In this document: positions 9,228-18,276 of the stretch, in pieces
Position numbering within the stretch: the stretch's first letter is position 1
Layout of the letters: every line of letters begins with the position of its first letter
Origin: DAXETY01 sp051155755
GTDB taxonomy: Bacteria; Desulfobacterota; Desulfobacteria; Desulfobacterales; SG8-13
Direction: 5' to 3'
Length of the DNA stretch: 64,000 nt
NCBI GenBank assembly: GCA_051155755.1
Contig: DAXETY010000030.1
Coordinates: forward strand, 28,557-92,556
Translations under genes and position numbers: made by a program
The notes under the pieces: model-generated
Told to the model about the DNA's origin: nothing
The model's input: only the letters and a program-made list of their open reading frames with translations
Databases searched by the model: none

Positions 9228-9779
9228 ATGAATAAAATCGTCATATCGGTGTTGGGGCCGGATCGACCGGGCATCATCGCCACCGTCACCCGAATCCTGT
9301 TCGAACTCGACTGCAATATCGAAAACGTCAGCCAGACCATCCTGCAATCGGAATTCAGTGGGATTTTCATTGTCGCCGCTCCGGAAGAGCGGGCCGCTGA
9401 AATTCTGCGCAAGGAGTTAAATCAGGCGCTTTCCCCGCTCAACCTCGATGTCACCATCAAACCGCTGGACCCGGCACCGGCATTCTGTTCCGAATCCTGC
9501 GAGCCGTTTGTCATTACCACCCGTGGGCCGGACCGCAAAGGGCTGGTGGCATCCATCACCGAAATCATCGCCCGATACGGAGCCAATGTCACCAATCTGC
9601 AGGCCGTCTTCAAGGGTGGAGACGATCCCAACGACAACATCATGATCTATGAGGTGGACATTCCGGCCGAAATCGATCAACAGGCATTGTATGCGGACTT
9701 GCGCGCCCGTGCCGCCGAGCTTTCACTGACCATCAGCATTCAGCACCGTAAAATATTCGAAGCCATCAACCGTATATAG
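9228..9779 (+). CDS. Double ACT-domain regulatory protein (GcvR/UPF0237-like)
   Basis: About 183 residues with two ACT-type repeats. The first starts at MNKIVISVLGPDRPGIIATV and the second near residue 95 at FVITTRGPDRKGLVASITEI. ACT domains bind amino acids or other small ligands. An upstream ATG at 9186 would add 14 hydrophobic residues; 9228 is preferred because the protein then begins directly with the first beta strand, but the upstream start has a GGAAG box and cannot be excluded. It is followed by a UPF0210 gene, a pairing common in bacteria and archaea. Confidence 0.8.
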   Translation: MNKIVISVLGPDRPGIIATVTRILFELDCNIENVSQTILQSEFSGIFIVAAPEERAAEILRKELNQALSPLNLDVTIKPLDPAPAFCSESCEPFVITTRGPDRKGLVASITEIIARYGANVTNLQAVFKGGDDPNDNIMIYEVDIPAEIDQQALYADLRARAAELSLTISIQHRKIFEAINRI

Positions 9780-9851
9780 TATCGAAGGCAATCGCCTTCC
9801 ATAAATCCGTATCACCAACCGCAACCGAGCTTTTGAGCGACGACAACCACT

Positions 9852-11225
9852 ATGCTGACCCAACGAGAGATTCTGTCGACCCTGGAAATGCTGCAGAACG
9901 AACACCTGGACGTGCGGACCGTCACGCTGGGCATCAATCTGCTCAACTGCGCCAGTCACGATTTGACGACCCTTCAGGACAAGATCCTGTTTCGAATCAC
10001 CGACCTGGCCCACAATCTGGTGACGGTTTGCAACCGTGTCGGGGACAAGTACGGCATCCCGGTGGTCAACAAACGCATCTCCGTCAGTCCGATCGCCGTG
10101 GTGGCCGCCCCGTTTTCGTCTTCACAGATGATCGCGGTGGCCCGAACCCTGGATCGAGCCGCCGCGGAGGTGGGTGTCGATTTTATCGGGGGTTTCAGTG
10201 CGCTGGTGGAAAAAGGCATCGCCCGGGGAGACCGCGCGCTGATCGATGCCATTCCCGAAGCTCTGGCGGAAACCCGGCGGGTTTGTGCCTCGGTGAATGT
10301 CGCTTCCACCCGCGCGGGGATCAACATGGATGCCGTGTACCTCATGGGGCAGAAAATCAAGCGCGCCGCGGCCCTGACCGCTAAAAACGACGGCATCGCC
10401 TGCGCCAAGATGTGCGTTTTTGCCAATATCCCCCAGGACATTCCCTTCATGGCCGGTGCCTATCTGGGCATCGGCGAAGCCGATGCCGTGATCAACGTCG
10501 GCGTCAGCGGTCCCGGAGTTGTGAAAAAAGCGGTGGACCGGGCCCTGGAGGCCACTCCCAACATGGACCTGGGCCGGCTGTCCGAACTGATCAAGCATAC
10601 CGCCTACAAAGTCACCCGGGTAGGGGAACTGATCGGCCGAGAGGTTGCAGATCGTCTGAACATCCGTTTCGGTGTGGCGGATCTTTCACTGGCACCGACA
10701 CCCAACGTGGGCGACAGTGTCGGTGAAATCTTTCAGAGCCTCGGGCTGCTGAGCATCGGGGTTCCGGGCACCACGGCCGCCCTGGCGCTGCTCAACGATG
10801 CTGTGAAAAAAGGCGGCGCCTTTGCCAGCTCCCACGTGGGCGGACTCAGCGGCGCATTCATTCCGGTCAGTGAAGATCTCAATATTTCCCAGGCCGCTGC
10901 CGCCGGTCACCTCACGATCGAAAAGCTCGAAGCCATTACCAGTGTCTGTTCGGTGGGACTGGACATGGTGGCGATTCCCGGAGACACCACTGAAGACACC
11001 GTCGCCGCTTTGATCGCCGACGAGATGGCCATCGGCGTCGTCAACAAGAAGACCACGGCGGCCCGACTGATCCCGGTGCCCGGCAAGCAGGCCGGCGAAC
11101 ACGCCTACTTCGGTGGCTTGCTGGGACAATCGGTGATCATGCCGGTCAACAATTCCCGCGGCGCCAATCGATTCATTCGACTCGGCGGCCGCATCCCGGC
11201 CCCGATCCAGAGCCTGGTGAACTGA
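9852..11225 (+). CDS. UPF0210 (DUF711) family protein
   Basis: 457 residues, matching the usual length of about 450 for UPF0210/DUF711, a family structurally related to glycyl-radical-enzyme folds but without known activity. Recognisable segments are TLGINLLNCAS, VNKRISVSPIAVV, GVSGPGVVKKAVD and LAPTPNVGDSVGEI. It follows the ACT protein by 72 bp, which suggests a ligand-regulated pair. No clear glycyl-radical motif was seen, so no reaction is assigned. Confidence 0.85.
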   Translation: MLTQREILSTLEMLQNEHLDVRTVTLGINLLNCASHDLTTLQDKILFRITDLAHNLVTVCNRVGDKYGIPVVNKRISVSPIAVVAAPFSSSQMIAVARTLDRAAAEVGVDFIGGFSALVEKGIARGDRALIDAIPEALAETRRVCASVNVASTRAGINMDAVYLMGQKIKRAAALTAKNDGIACAKMCVFANIPQDIPFMAGAYLGIGEADAVINVGVSGPGVVKKAVDRALEATPNMDLGRLSELIKHTAYKVTRVGELIGREVADRLNIRFGVADLSLAPTPNVGDSVGEIFQSLGLLSIGVPGTTAALALLNDAVKKGGAFASSHVGGLSGAFIPVSEDLNISQAAAAGHLTIEKLEAITSVCSVGLDMVAIPGDTTEDTVAALIADEMAIGVVNKKTTAARLIPVPGKQAGEHAYFGGLLGQSVIMPVNNSRGANRFIRLGGRIPAPIQSLVN

Positions 11226-11376
11226 GCGAGTCCCGCAGCAGGATGTCGCCGCCGGAAACGCTCCGGCCATCCACGTTCGAAACGGCAGGGGGGAATCGGT
11301 TGCCGCCCGGAATGCCTGTAACCGTCGGCGCAATGAGCGGCTTGTTAGCCACCGGCGACGACCGGGCATCCCGACA

Positions 11377-12237
11377 TTGGCTTTCAACCTCCGATTTCGA
11401 CGACCTGTGAAGAACCGTTCCCAAATACCGGCTGCCAAATCCCGATCGGCCAAGTCCCTTCCTTCAAGGGTCCCGCTGCGCGATTGGCTGCAGTATCTGG
11501 TTCTGATCGTCGGTGTCGGCTGGCTGATCTGGCGCGGCTCCGAAAGTCTCGGCTATCACTGGCAGTGGTATCAGGTCCCCCGGTATCTGTTTTCCCATCG
11601 TGACGGGACCTTGATTATGGGCCCCCTTCTGGACGGCCTGGCCGTCACCTTTAAGATCACCGCCATCAGCCTGGTGCTGGCATTTGTCATCGGGCTGACC
11701 ACGGCCGTGTTCCGTCTTTCCGCATCCCCGCTGGCCCGCCTGACCGCGCGCAGCTACCTGGAACTGATCCGCAACACCCCGCTCCTGGTCCAGCTTTTTT
11801 TTATCTACTTCGTTCTTGCGCCGGTGCTGGGAATCGATGGCTTTACGGCCGCCGTTCTGGCGCTGAGTCTGTTTGAAGGGGCCTATGTATCAGAAATTTT
11901 TCGCGCCGGCATCCTCTCGGTGCCGCCGGGCCAATGGGAAGCGGCCGCCAGCATCGGACTCGAACGGCTTCGCACTTACCGCCTCGTGGTGCTGCCCCAG
12001 GCGGTCCGCTACACCCTGCCGCCGCTGGCCAGTCAGGCGGTCTCGCTGATCAAGGATTCGGCCCTGGTCAGCACGATTGCCATCTACGATTTGACCATGC
12101 AGGGGCAGATCATTATCGCCCAGACCTACCTGGTGTTCGAAATCTGGTTTACCGTCGCGGCCGTATACCTGCTGATCACCACTTCGTTGTCGTTGATGGT
12201 TCGCTACCTGGAGATACACCTGAAACTGGAAGGGTAA
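11377..12237 (+). CDS. Polar amino-acid ABC transporter permease
   Basis: About 286 residues, HisM/GlnP family. A first membrane segment (YLVLIVGVGWLIW) is followed by the conserved core: TFKITAISLVLAFVIGL, ELIRNTPLLVQLFFIYF, and the EAA loop EAAASIGLERLRTYRLVVLPQ. The frame begins at a TTG (11377); GTG at 11407 is an alternative. The operon continues with a binding protein and a second permease, but no ATP-binding subunit lies in the window. Confidence 0.85.
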   Translation: MAFNLRFRRPVKNRSQIPAAKSRSAKSLPSRVPLRDWLQYLVLIVGVGWLIWRGSESLGYHWQWYQVPRYLFSHRDGTLIMGPLLDGLAVTFKITAISLVLAFVIGLTTAVFRLSASPLARLTARSYLELIRNTPLLVQLFFIYFVLAPVLGIDGFTAAVLALSLFEGAYVSEIFRAGILSVPPGQWEAAASIGLERLRTYRLVVLPQAVRYTLPPLASQAVSLIKDSALVSTIAIYDLTMQGQIIIAQTYLVFEIWFTVAAVYLLITTSLSLMVRYLEIHLKLEG

Positions 12238-12284
12238 GCCCGCCGAATATTTGCGGCGGCCCGAATGCAGAAAGGAGGCAATCC

Positions 12285-13121
12285 ATGGGGACACCAAAAG
12301 CCTGGAAGAAATGGATCACCGTCCTGGTGATGACGGCGATCGTGATGATTGCCGCCGGTGCGGCGGCAGAGATCCGGGATCAACTGGTCAAGGAAAGCAC
12401 GATCGAAAAAGTCCTCCGCAAAGGGGTGCTGCGGGTGGGAATGTCCACTTTCGTTCCCTGGGCCATGAAAGACAAAACCGGCGAGCTCATCGGATTCGAG
12501 ATCGACGTGGCAACGCGTCTGGCAAAGGATACCGGCGTCGAGGTGGAATTCGTTCCCACCAAATGGGCCGGGATCATTCCGGCGCTGTTGACCGGAAAAT
12601 TCGATGTCATTATCGGCGGCATGGGCATTCTGCCCAAACGCAACCTCAAGGTGAACTTTACCATCCCCTACGACTACAGCGGCATGTCGATCGTGGCTCA
12701 CAAGCAAAAGGCTTCCGGGTTCCGCCACCTGGAAGAATTCAACAAAGCCGGGGTGGTCGTCACCGCGCGACTGGGATCCACCGCCGAACTGGCGGCCCGC
12801 AAGCATCTTCCCAATGCCGAGCTACGCCTTTTCGACGACGAGTCCCAGGTCATCCAGGAGGTTCTGAGCGGACGCGTACACGCCCTGGTTGCCTCGGCCC
12901 CATTGCCGGCCTTTCTGGCGGTGGAAAATGCGAACCGGCTCTTTTTGCCCCTGGAGGAAACCTTCACCAAAGAGCCCATCGGATTTGCCGTTCGCAAAGG
13001 CGATGTGGATACCTTGAATTACTTCAACAACTGGATCCGGGTGGTCGAATCCGAAGGATGGTTCAAGGAACGCAAGTCCTACTGGTTCGGCACCAAGGAC
13101 TGGGAAAATCGCATCAAATAA
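12285..13121 (+). CDS. Periplasmic amino-acid-binding protein (SBP family 3)
   Basis: 278 residues with an N-terminal signal sequence (WITVLVMTAIVMIAAGAAA) and the family 3 solute-binding signature GELIGFEIDVATRLAKDTG around residues 65-85. It binds a polar amino acid or similar ligand and hands it to the two permeases. An AAAGGAGG box is 8 nt before the ATG at 12285. It sits between the permease genes, and the next gene starts 5 bp after its stop. Confidence 0.87.
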   Translation: MGTPKAWKKWITVLVMTAIVMIAAGAAAEIRDQLVKESTIEKVLRKGVLRVGMSTFVPWAMKDKTGELIGFEIDVATRLAKDTGVEVEFVPTKWAGIIPALLTGKFDVIIGGMGILPKRNLKVNFTIPYDYSGMSIVAHKQKASGFRHLEEFNKAGVVVTARLGSTAELAARKHLPNAELRLFDDESQVIQEVLSGRVHALVASAPLPAFLAVENANRLFLPLEETFTKEPIGFAVRKGDVDTLNYFNNWIRVVESEGWFKERKSYWFGTKDWENRIK

Positions 13122-13126
13122 ACAGG

Positions 13127-14014
13127 ATGCCACTGCAAAAACCGACAAAATTCAGTCTGCTGGATGCGCTGGTGGCGCTGCTGATGCTCGCCGGCGCCGT
13201 CGGCCTGGGGTATCGATTGGAAGCCGGTCTTCATTATGAGTGGGACTGGGGGATCGTACCCCAGTACCTGTTTCGCTATGACGCCGAGACCGGGCGGTGG
13301 GTGGCCAACGTGCTGATCGAGGGCTTGCTGACAACCGTCCGGCTGAGCTTCTGGGCTACAATTCTGGCAACCCTCTTCGGGACGGCGGCCGGGTTGCTGC
13401 GGATCAGCGGCAGTGTGTTTCGGCGCCTGACGGGCGCCACCTACGTAGAAATCATTCGCAACCTGCCGCCGCTGGTACTGGTATTTATTTTCTACTACTT
13501 CATCGGCGATCAAATCCTGCCCGCCCTGGGCATCGACCGAGTATACGGTCAGCTGCCCGAAACCGGTCAGACCTTGCTGCGGTGGCTGTTCGCGCCACCG
13601 GCCCGGTTGACCTCGTTTCTTTCAGCGGTGTTGACCCTGGCGTTGTTCGAAGGGGCCTACATCGCCGAGATTGTGCGCGCCGGAATTCAGTCCATCGAGA
13701 AAGGTCAGTGGGAAGCCGCCGATGCCATCGGTCTGAGCCGGTTTCAGCGGATGCGCCGGGTGATCTTTCCCCAGGCAATGCCTCGCATTCTGCCACCCCT
13801 GGCAGGTCAGTTCATCTCCACCATCAAAGACTCGGCCATCGTTTCGGTAATCTCCGTTCAGGAGCTCACCTTCCAGGGAATGGAGCTGATGGCCTCCACC
13901 TACCGCACCTTCGAGGTCTGGATTACGATCACCGGACTCTATTTTCTGTTGACCATGAGTTGCTCACTGGCAGTGGGCCGTCTCGAGTTGCGGCTGCGGC
14001 GAAAATTCGCCTGA
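13127..14014 (+). CDS. Polar amino-acid ABC transporter permease
   Basis: 295 residues, same family as the permease at 11377. It has an N-terminal membrane segment (ALVALLMLAGAVGLGY), TVRLSFWATILATLFGTAAG, EIIRNLPPLVLVFIFYYF, and the EAA loop EAADAIGLSRFQRMRRVIFPQ. The protein contains an insert of about 35 residues after YFIGDQILPALGID compared with its partner. A heterodimeric permease with 11377-12237 is likely. It ends the transporter operon. Confidence 0.86.
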   Translation: MPLQKPTKFSLLDALVALLMLAGAVGLGYRLEAGLHYEWDWGIVPQYLFRYDAETGRWVANVLIEGLLTTVRLSFWATILATLFGTAAGLLRISGSVFRRLTGATYVEIIRNLPPLVLVFIFYYFIGDQILPALGIDRVYGQLPETGQTLLRWLFAPPARLTSFLSAVLTLALFEGAYIAEIVRAGIQSIEKGQWEAADAIGLSRFQRMRRVIFPQAMPRILPPLAGQFISTIKDSAIVSVISVQELTFQGMELMASTYRTFEVWITITGLYFLLTMSCSLAVGRLELRLRRKFA

Positions 14015-14079
14015 GGCAGGGAACTCGGCCGAAAGTACAAACCGAAGTGCACGTTGGCGCAATTCTGGTGACCAATGTT

Positions 14080-14160
14080 TCACCGCTGAGCTGAGAACGC
14101 AGAGGCGGCGCAGGTCAGATTTTAAAGCTTTTCTCTGCGTTCTCCGCATTTCCGCGGTGA
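14080..14160. repeat. Imperfect inverted repeat, possible bidirectional terminator
   Basis: Arms TCACCGC...GAGAACGCAGAG (14080-14104) and CTCTGCGTTCTC...GCGGTGA (14132-14160) are complementary and enclose about 27 bp. It lies between the convergent transporter operon and the lipoprotein gene. The arm sequence resembles a dispersed repeat common in deltaproteobacterial genomes. It may act as a terminator, although there is no T-tract. Confidence 0.6.
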
Positions 14161-14206
14161 GTAATCTTTGACTTGAAATACGTCACCGAAATGATGCCAT
14201 CCAGCA

Positions 14207-14725
14207 CTAAAGGGCAACCGCGATTTCCACGGTGAGGGTTTCACGAATCTCCCGGCCGTTTTGCCGCACCACCAGCAGGATCCCGTTTGATCCTTCCGGC
14301 AGGGGTCCGGCACTGAAACTTTCCGCACCCTTGTAGCCGGGTTTGTAGCCACGCCAGGCGATCAAGCGCAAGGGGGCAATCTCACGGCGAAGCTGACCGC
14401 CGACGGCGATCACGTCCGGCGGGGGATCGTTGACGTTTTCGCGTTGGATGCCGCGATGAATATAGCGTCCGGCCGGCTGACCCGCGTACAGATAACGGCT
14501 GGCGCTCCAATCCACGGTCAACGCTTCGTCGGTGCGGTTGATAATTTCCAACAGGAATCGGTTGAAGTATGGTTTGCCTGCCGTCAAGGGGGTAAACGTG
14601 GCGGTGAAATAAGAGTTGTCCACGGTTTGGGCGCTTGGCGTGCTGATCCATGACTTTGGGGCGGCGCAGCCGGCCGCAATGAAACAGATAGCCATCAGGA
14701 ACAAGGTCCAGGTGTGTGGCTTCAT
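14207..14725 (-). CDS. Putative lipoprotein, unknown function
   Basis: 172 residues with a lipoprotein signal peptide: MKPHTWTLFLMAICFIAAGC with Cys20 as the likely lipidated residue. The mature part is beta-rich and includes an NRTDEALTVDW segment of the type seen in extracellular Ig-like or YcfL-like proteins. I do not recognise a specific family. It lies 42 bp downstream of the ABC ATPase gene on the same strand and may be co-transcribed. Confidence 0.7.
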   Translation of the reverse strand: MKPHTWTLFLMAICFIAAGCAAPKSWISTPSAQTVDNSYFTATFTPLTAGKPYFNRFLLEIINRTDEALTVDWSASRYLYAGQPAGRYIHRGIQRENVNDPPPDVIAVGGQLRREIAPLRLIAWRGYKPGYKGAESFSAGPLPEGSNGILLVVRQNGREIRETLTVEIAVAL

Positions 14726-14766
14726 ATCATCCCGCCTGTCATTTTTTGCTTTGTTTTCGGTGCCCG

Positions 14767-15561
14767 TTATCCCAGCAGCATGCGGTCGGTTGAAAACTCC
14801 TCGCCCTGCGAGTCGTAAAAGCGCTGGATCAAATCTTCTTTGGTGAGATGTTCTTTTTCATGGCCGCGCACGTCGAACAGTACCCGGCTCCGGTGCAGCA
14901 TCACCAGTCGATTGCCGAAACTCAGCGCATGATTCATATTGTGGGTCACCATCAGGGTGGTCAAACGCCGCCTCTCCACCAGCTCCCGCGTGAGTTCCAG
15001 AATCTGGACGGCGGTCTTGGGATCGAGGGCGGCGGTGTGTTCGTCGAGCAGCAGAATCTCGGGTTCCACCAAGGTGGCCATCGCCATGGTCAGCGCCTGC
15101 CGTTGACCGCCGGACAGGAGCCCCACGCTGCTTTTCAATCGGTCTTCCAATCCCAGTCCAATGGTTTTCAGGTGAAGCTGGAAGGTTTCGCGCTGCCGGT
15201 CGTTGACCCCGATGCTCAATCCGCGGCGGCCGCCGCGCCGGGCTGCCATGGCCATGTTCTGCTCGATGCTCAGCGAAGCGCAGGTACCGGTGAGCGGGTC
15301 CTGGAATACGCGTCCGACAAAGCGGGCCCGGCGATGTTCCGGCCACCGCGTGATGTCGCGGTCGTGGAGCCGCAGCGACCCGCTGTCGGGCAGAAAGGTA
15401 CCGGCCAGGCAGTTGAGCAGCGTGGATTTTCCGGCACCGTTGGAACCGATCACGGTAATGAAATCTCCGCTCTCGATGTTCAGGTCGATCCGGTCCAGTG
15501 CCAGCACTTCGTTGATGCTGCCGCGATAAAAATACTTTGACAGTTTCCGAATGGCAATCAT
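14767..15561 (-). CDS. ABC transporter ATP-binding protein (TrpX-type system)
   Basis: 264 residues. Walker A is GSNGAGKST near residue 39, the Q-loop is in VFQDP, the signature is LLSGGQRQALTMA, Walker B is PEILLLDEHTAALD, and the switch His is in VTHNMNHAL. It overlaps the permease gene by 4 bp (ATGA). With the permease and a family PF04392-like binding protein it forms a complete importer; substrates proposed for relatives include tryptophan or other aromatic/nucleoside-like ligands, so the substrate here is unknown. Confidence 0.88.
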   Translation of the reverse strand: MIAIRKLSKYFYRGSINEVLALDRIDLNIESGDFITVIGSNGAGKSTLLNCLAGTFLPDSGSLRLHDRDITRWPEHRRARFVGRVFQDPLTGTCASLSIEQNMAMAARRGGRRGLSIGVNDRQRETFQLHLKTIGLGLEDRLKSSVGLLSGGQRQALTMAMATLVEPEILLLDEHTAALDPKTAVQILELTRELVERRRLTTLMVTHNMNHALSFGNRLVMLHRSRVLFDVRGHEKEHLTKEDLIQRFYDSQGEEFSTDRMLLG

Positions 15562-16445
15562 CGTCGCTGCAATCTGGCCTTGATGTGAGGCATGGTCAGC
15601 GCCACGACCACCAGCAGCGCCGTGATCAGGTTCAGATCACTGGGGGTGAAGGAAAATGCACCCCACTTCAAGCCCAACGCCAGGGCAATGGCCAGTCGGT
15701 ACAGGATCGATCCCACCAGCGCCGCCAGGCAGGCCCGGGTGATGCCGCTGTGACCGAACACGGTTTCGCCGACGATGACCGAGGCCAGGCCGGCAATAAT
15801 GGTGCCAACCCCCATGTTGACATCGGCAGCACCCTGATTCTGGGCCACCAGCGCCCCGGAAAGCGCCACCATGGCATTGGAAAGCCCGACCCCCAGAATA
15901 ATCATATTATGGGTGTTGACACCCTGACTGGTGATCATCTGAGGATTGTCGCCGGTGGCCAGCACCGCCAACCCCAGCTCGGTATGCAGAAACCAGATGA
16001 TCGCGGCAGTGACCGCCAGGGCGATGCCGCCGAAAAGCAACGGCGCGCCCCAGAATCCGGGAAGACCGGAATCCATCATCGGATCCAGCACCGTTCGGGC
16101 GCCCAGAAGCGAAACATTGGGACCGTCCATGATCCGAATGTTGATGGAATACAAGGCGATCATGGTCAAAATGGAGGCCAGAAGGTGCAGGATCTTCAGC
16201 TTGGTGTTCAGCAGGGCCGTGACCATACCGGCCAGGAATCCGGCCGCCATGGCAAAGAGCAGGGATAGAAACGGGTTGAAGCCGCTGGTGATGGCCACCG
16301 CCGATATGGCGGCCCCCAGCGGCAGACTGCCGTCCACGGTCAGATCCGGAAAATTCAGCACCCGAAAGGTAAAATACACCCCCAGTACCATGATCCCGTA
16401 AACAAAGCCCTGCTCCAGGGCCCCCAGAAAGGCATAGCTGCTCAT
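15558..16445 (-). CDS. ABC transporter permease (TrpX-type system)
   Basis: 295 residues, strongly hydrophobic with about eight or nine membrane segments, of the branched-chain/ribose permease fold. Recognisable segments are GIMVLGVYFTFRVLNFPDLTVDGSLPLGAA (residues about 19-48), LSNAMVALSGALVAQNQG, and VIVGETVFG. The conserved NFPDLTVDG motif is typical of the permease paired with TrpX-like binding proteins. It lies between the binding-protein and ATPase genes on the minus strand. Confidence 0.85.
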   Translation of the reverse strand: MSSYAFLGALEQGFVYGIMVLGVYFTFRVLNFPDLTVDGSLPLGAAISAVAITSGFNPFLSLLFAMAAGFLAGMVTALLNTKLKILHLLASILTMIALYSINIRIMDGPNVSLLGARTVLDPMMDSGLPGFWGAPLLFGGIALAVTAAIIWFLHTELGLAVLATGDNPQMITSQGVNTHNMIILGVGLSNAMVALSGALVAQNQGAADVNMGVGTIIAGLASVIVGETVFGHSGITRACLAALVGSILYRLAIALALGLKWGAFSFTPSDLNLITALLVVVALTMPHIKARLQRR

Positions 16446-16458
16446 CGGATACCGTTGC

Positions 16459-17421
16459 CTAATAAACCTTGTCCGCCCGTGAGATAATTGCCTCCGGAAC
16501 GGTCAGCCCCATCTTTCGAGCGGCGTCAGGATTTACGTGCAGCTGCAGCGTCTGCTGGGTTTCCACCGGCGTGTCACCAATTCGGGCCCCTTCCAGAATG
16601 CGGCGCGCCATGGCGCCGGTCTGCCGACCGTGCTGATAGTAGTCGAAACCCATGGCGGCGATGGCGCCGCGCCGCACCGAGTCCACATCGGCCGCAAACA
16701 GCGGCATTTTGCCCTGGGTGCAGACGCGGATGGCCGACTCGAGTGCTTCGACCACCGTGTTATCAGTGGGCACGAAGACCGCATCGACCTTGCCCACCAG
16801 ACTCTTGGCGGCCTGGTAAACATCGCTGGTCCTTGAGACCGTCGCCTCGACGACTTCGAAGTCCATGGCCGCTCCGACCCGTTTCAGATAATCCACCGAA
16901 CTCTTGGAATTGGCTTCGCCCGAATTGTACATGACGCCCAGGGATTTCATCTCCGGCAGGAAATCCCGCACCATTTCCATGTGCTGTTCCAGGGGCAGCA
17001 TGTCCGATACCCCGGTGATATTGGCGTCCGGATGCTGCAGATCATCGACCAATCCGGCGGCCACCGGGTCGGTGATCGCCGAAAAAAGCATCGGGGTGTT
17101 TTGCATCTGGGGTGCTTTTTTCAAAGCCTGGGCACAGGTTTGAGCGCTGGGGGTGGCAATCGCCAGGATCAGGTCCGGTCGCTCACCCATAATCTGGGTG
17201 GCAATCTGGGAGGCGGTACCCATATTGGCCTGGGCATTGTGGATACTGTAATCCACTTGAATTTTGTTTTCGACCAGATCGTCTTGAAAGCCTTTCAGCA
17301 CCGAGTCCAGCGCAGGGTGCTCGACAAACTGGCTGACCGAAATTCGGTAGACCGGGTCCTGGGCCGAGGCAAACGAAACCGCCAGCAGAAGCATCGCAGC
17401 GATCGGCAGCAAGCGTTTCAT
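16459..17421 (-). CDS. ABC transporter substrate-binding protein (PF04392, TrpX-like)
   Basis: About 320 residues with signal peptide MKRLLPIAAMLLLAVSFASA. Recognisable PF04392 features are the AQANMGTASQIATQIMG region, ITDPVAAGLVDD, ITGVSDMLPLEQHMEMV, and the C-terminal NPDAARKMGLTVPEAII. The ATG at 17421 is chosen because GGGAG lies 8 nt upstream and the signal peptide starts there. It is the first gene of the transporter operon. Confidence 0.87.
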   Translation of the reverse strand: MKRLLPIAAMLLLAVSFASAQDPVYRISVSQFVEHPALDSVLKGFQDDLVENKIQVDYSIHNAQANMGTASQIATQIMGERPDLILAIATPSAQTCAQALKKAPQMQNTPMLFSAITDPVAAGLVDDLQHPDANITGVSDMLPLEQHMEMVRDFLPEMKSLGVMYNSGEANSKSSVDYLKRVGAAMDFEVVEATVSRTSDVYQAAKSLVGKVDAVFVPTDNTVVEALESAIRVCTQGKMPLFAADVDSVRRGAIAAMGFDYYQHGRQTGAMARRILEGARIGDTPVETQQTLQLHVNPDAARKMGLTVPEAIISRADKVY

Positions 17422-17438
17422 AGTAGTTCTCCCTTCCG

Positions 17439-17831
17439 CTATTTGACGGTTAAAACGGGACATTGTGACTTGAGAATAACATACTGGGCCGTAGAGCCCA
17501 TGAGAAGTTTTCCGACTTTGGAACGCCGTTTTACACCCACGACGACCAGGTCCATCGAGTTTTCCTCGATGAATTTGACCAAGTCCTCTCCGGGCGACAT
17601 CCCCCGAATCATCAGATGCGTGTTGCAGGGAATCTGCTCTTTTTCGAATAGCGATTTGGCATACTCCAGTCCTTTTTCAGCCTGGATGATCTGCTCCTGT
17701 TCGGACTCGGTGCCTTTTGCCATCGAAGTGACGACCTCTACGGAGGCCCCAAAGGAGGCAGCGCAACGACGCGCCATGCTGAGCGCTTCCCTGCCAGCAT
17801 TCGAACCATCATAGCCGACTAAAATCTTCAT
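17439..17831 (-). CDS. Universal stress protein, UspA family
   Basis: 130 residues. MKILVGYDGSNAGREAL is the N-terminal strand and helix, and GVKRRSKVGKLLMGSTAQYVILKSQCPVLTV is the C-terminal ATP-binding region with G-2x-G-9x-G(S/T)-type spacing. UspA proteins act in the cytoplasm under stress, often binding ATP. It lies 18 bp upstream of the binding-protein gene, so it could be the first gene of that transcript. Confidence 0.88.
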   Translation of the reverse strand: MKILVGYDGSNAGREALSMARRCAASFGASVEVVTSMAKGTESEQEQIIQAEKGLEYAKSLFEKEQIPCNTHLMIRGMSPGEDLVKFIEENSMDLVVVGVKRRSKVGKLLMGSTAQYVILKSQCPVLTVK

Positions 17832-18276
17832 ATTTTTCACCCCCGGCTGCAAGATTGGAAAGTTGCCCGAAGAGACGGCCTCGCGTTTCCGGCCGCATTG
17901 CGGCCAAAGCCGGTCCGGGCACAACTGCCGCCTTGTTTGCCATGTTCGCGGCGATCCTTCAAGAGGAAAGTTTCCGCTCCGGCTTTTGGATAAACAGGAA
18001 AGAAACCTGCGCGGTGGGTAATGATGAAGGATTTTTCCGGGAAGATTTCGTGAAAAGTGATTCACGAGGGGCGATTGAGAATTTTCGGGATCAAGGCGAC
18101 GGGAAGACGGACGGGTCATCGCACACGGATCAAAGCGCTTGCGTCGGGTTTTCGCGATTTCGCACCTACCGCGAGCCGCCCCTGAAAAAGCTCGCAGAGC
18201 GAGAGATGGGTGCGCTGCGCGAGGCCTTCACCTTTGAGTTGGAACGAAAACGCTCGGTCTGCGGAGAAGGTTTCGA
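17832..18276. other. Intergenic stretch, no gene supported
   Basis: 445 bp between the TPR gene and uspA. Open frames exist on both strands but have no recognisable similarity, no good ribosome-binding site, and Arg/Pro-rich translations typical of shadow frames. It presumably holds the uspA promoter; no clear -35/-10 pair was identified. Confidence 0.5.
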
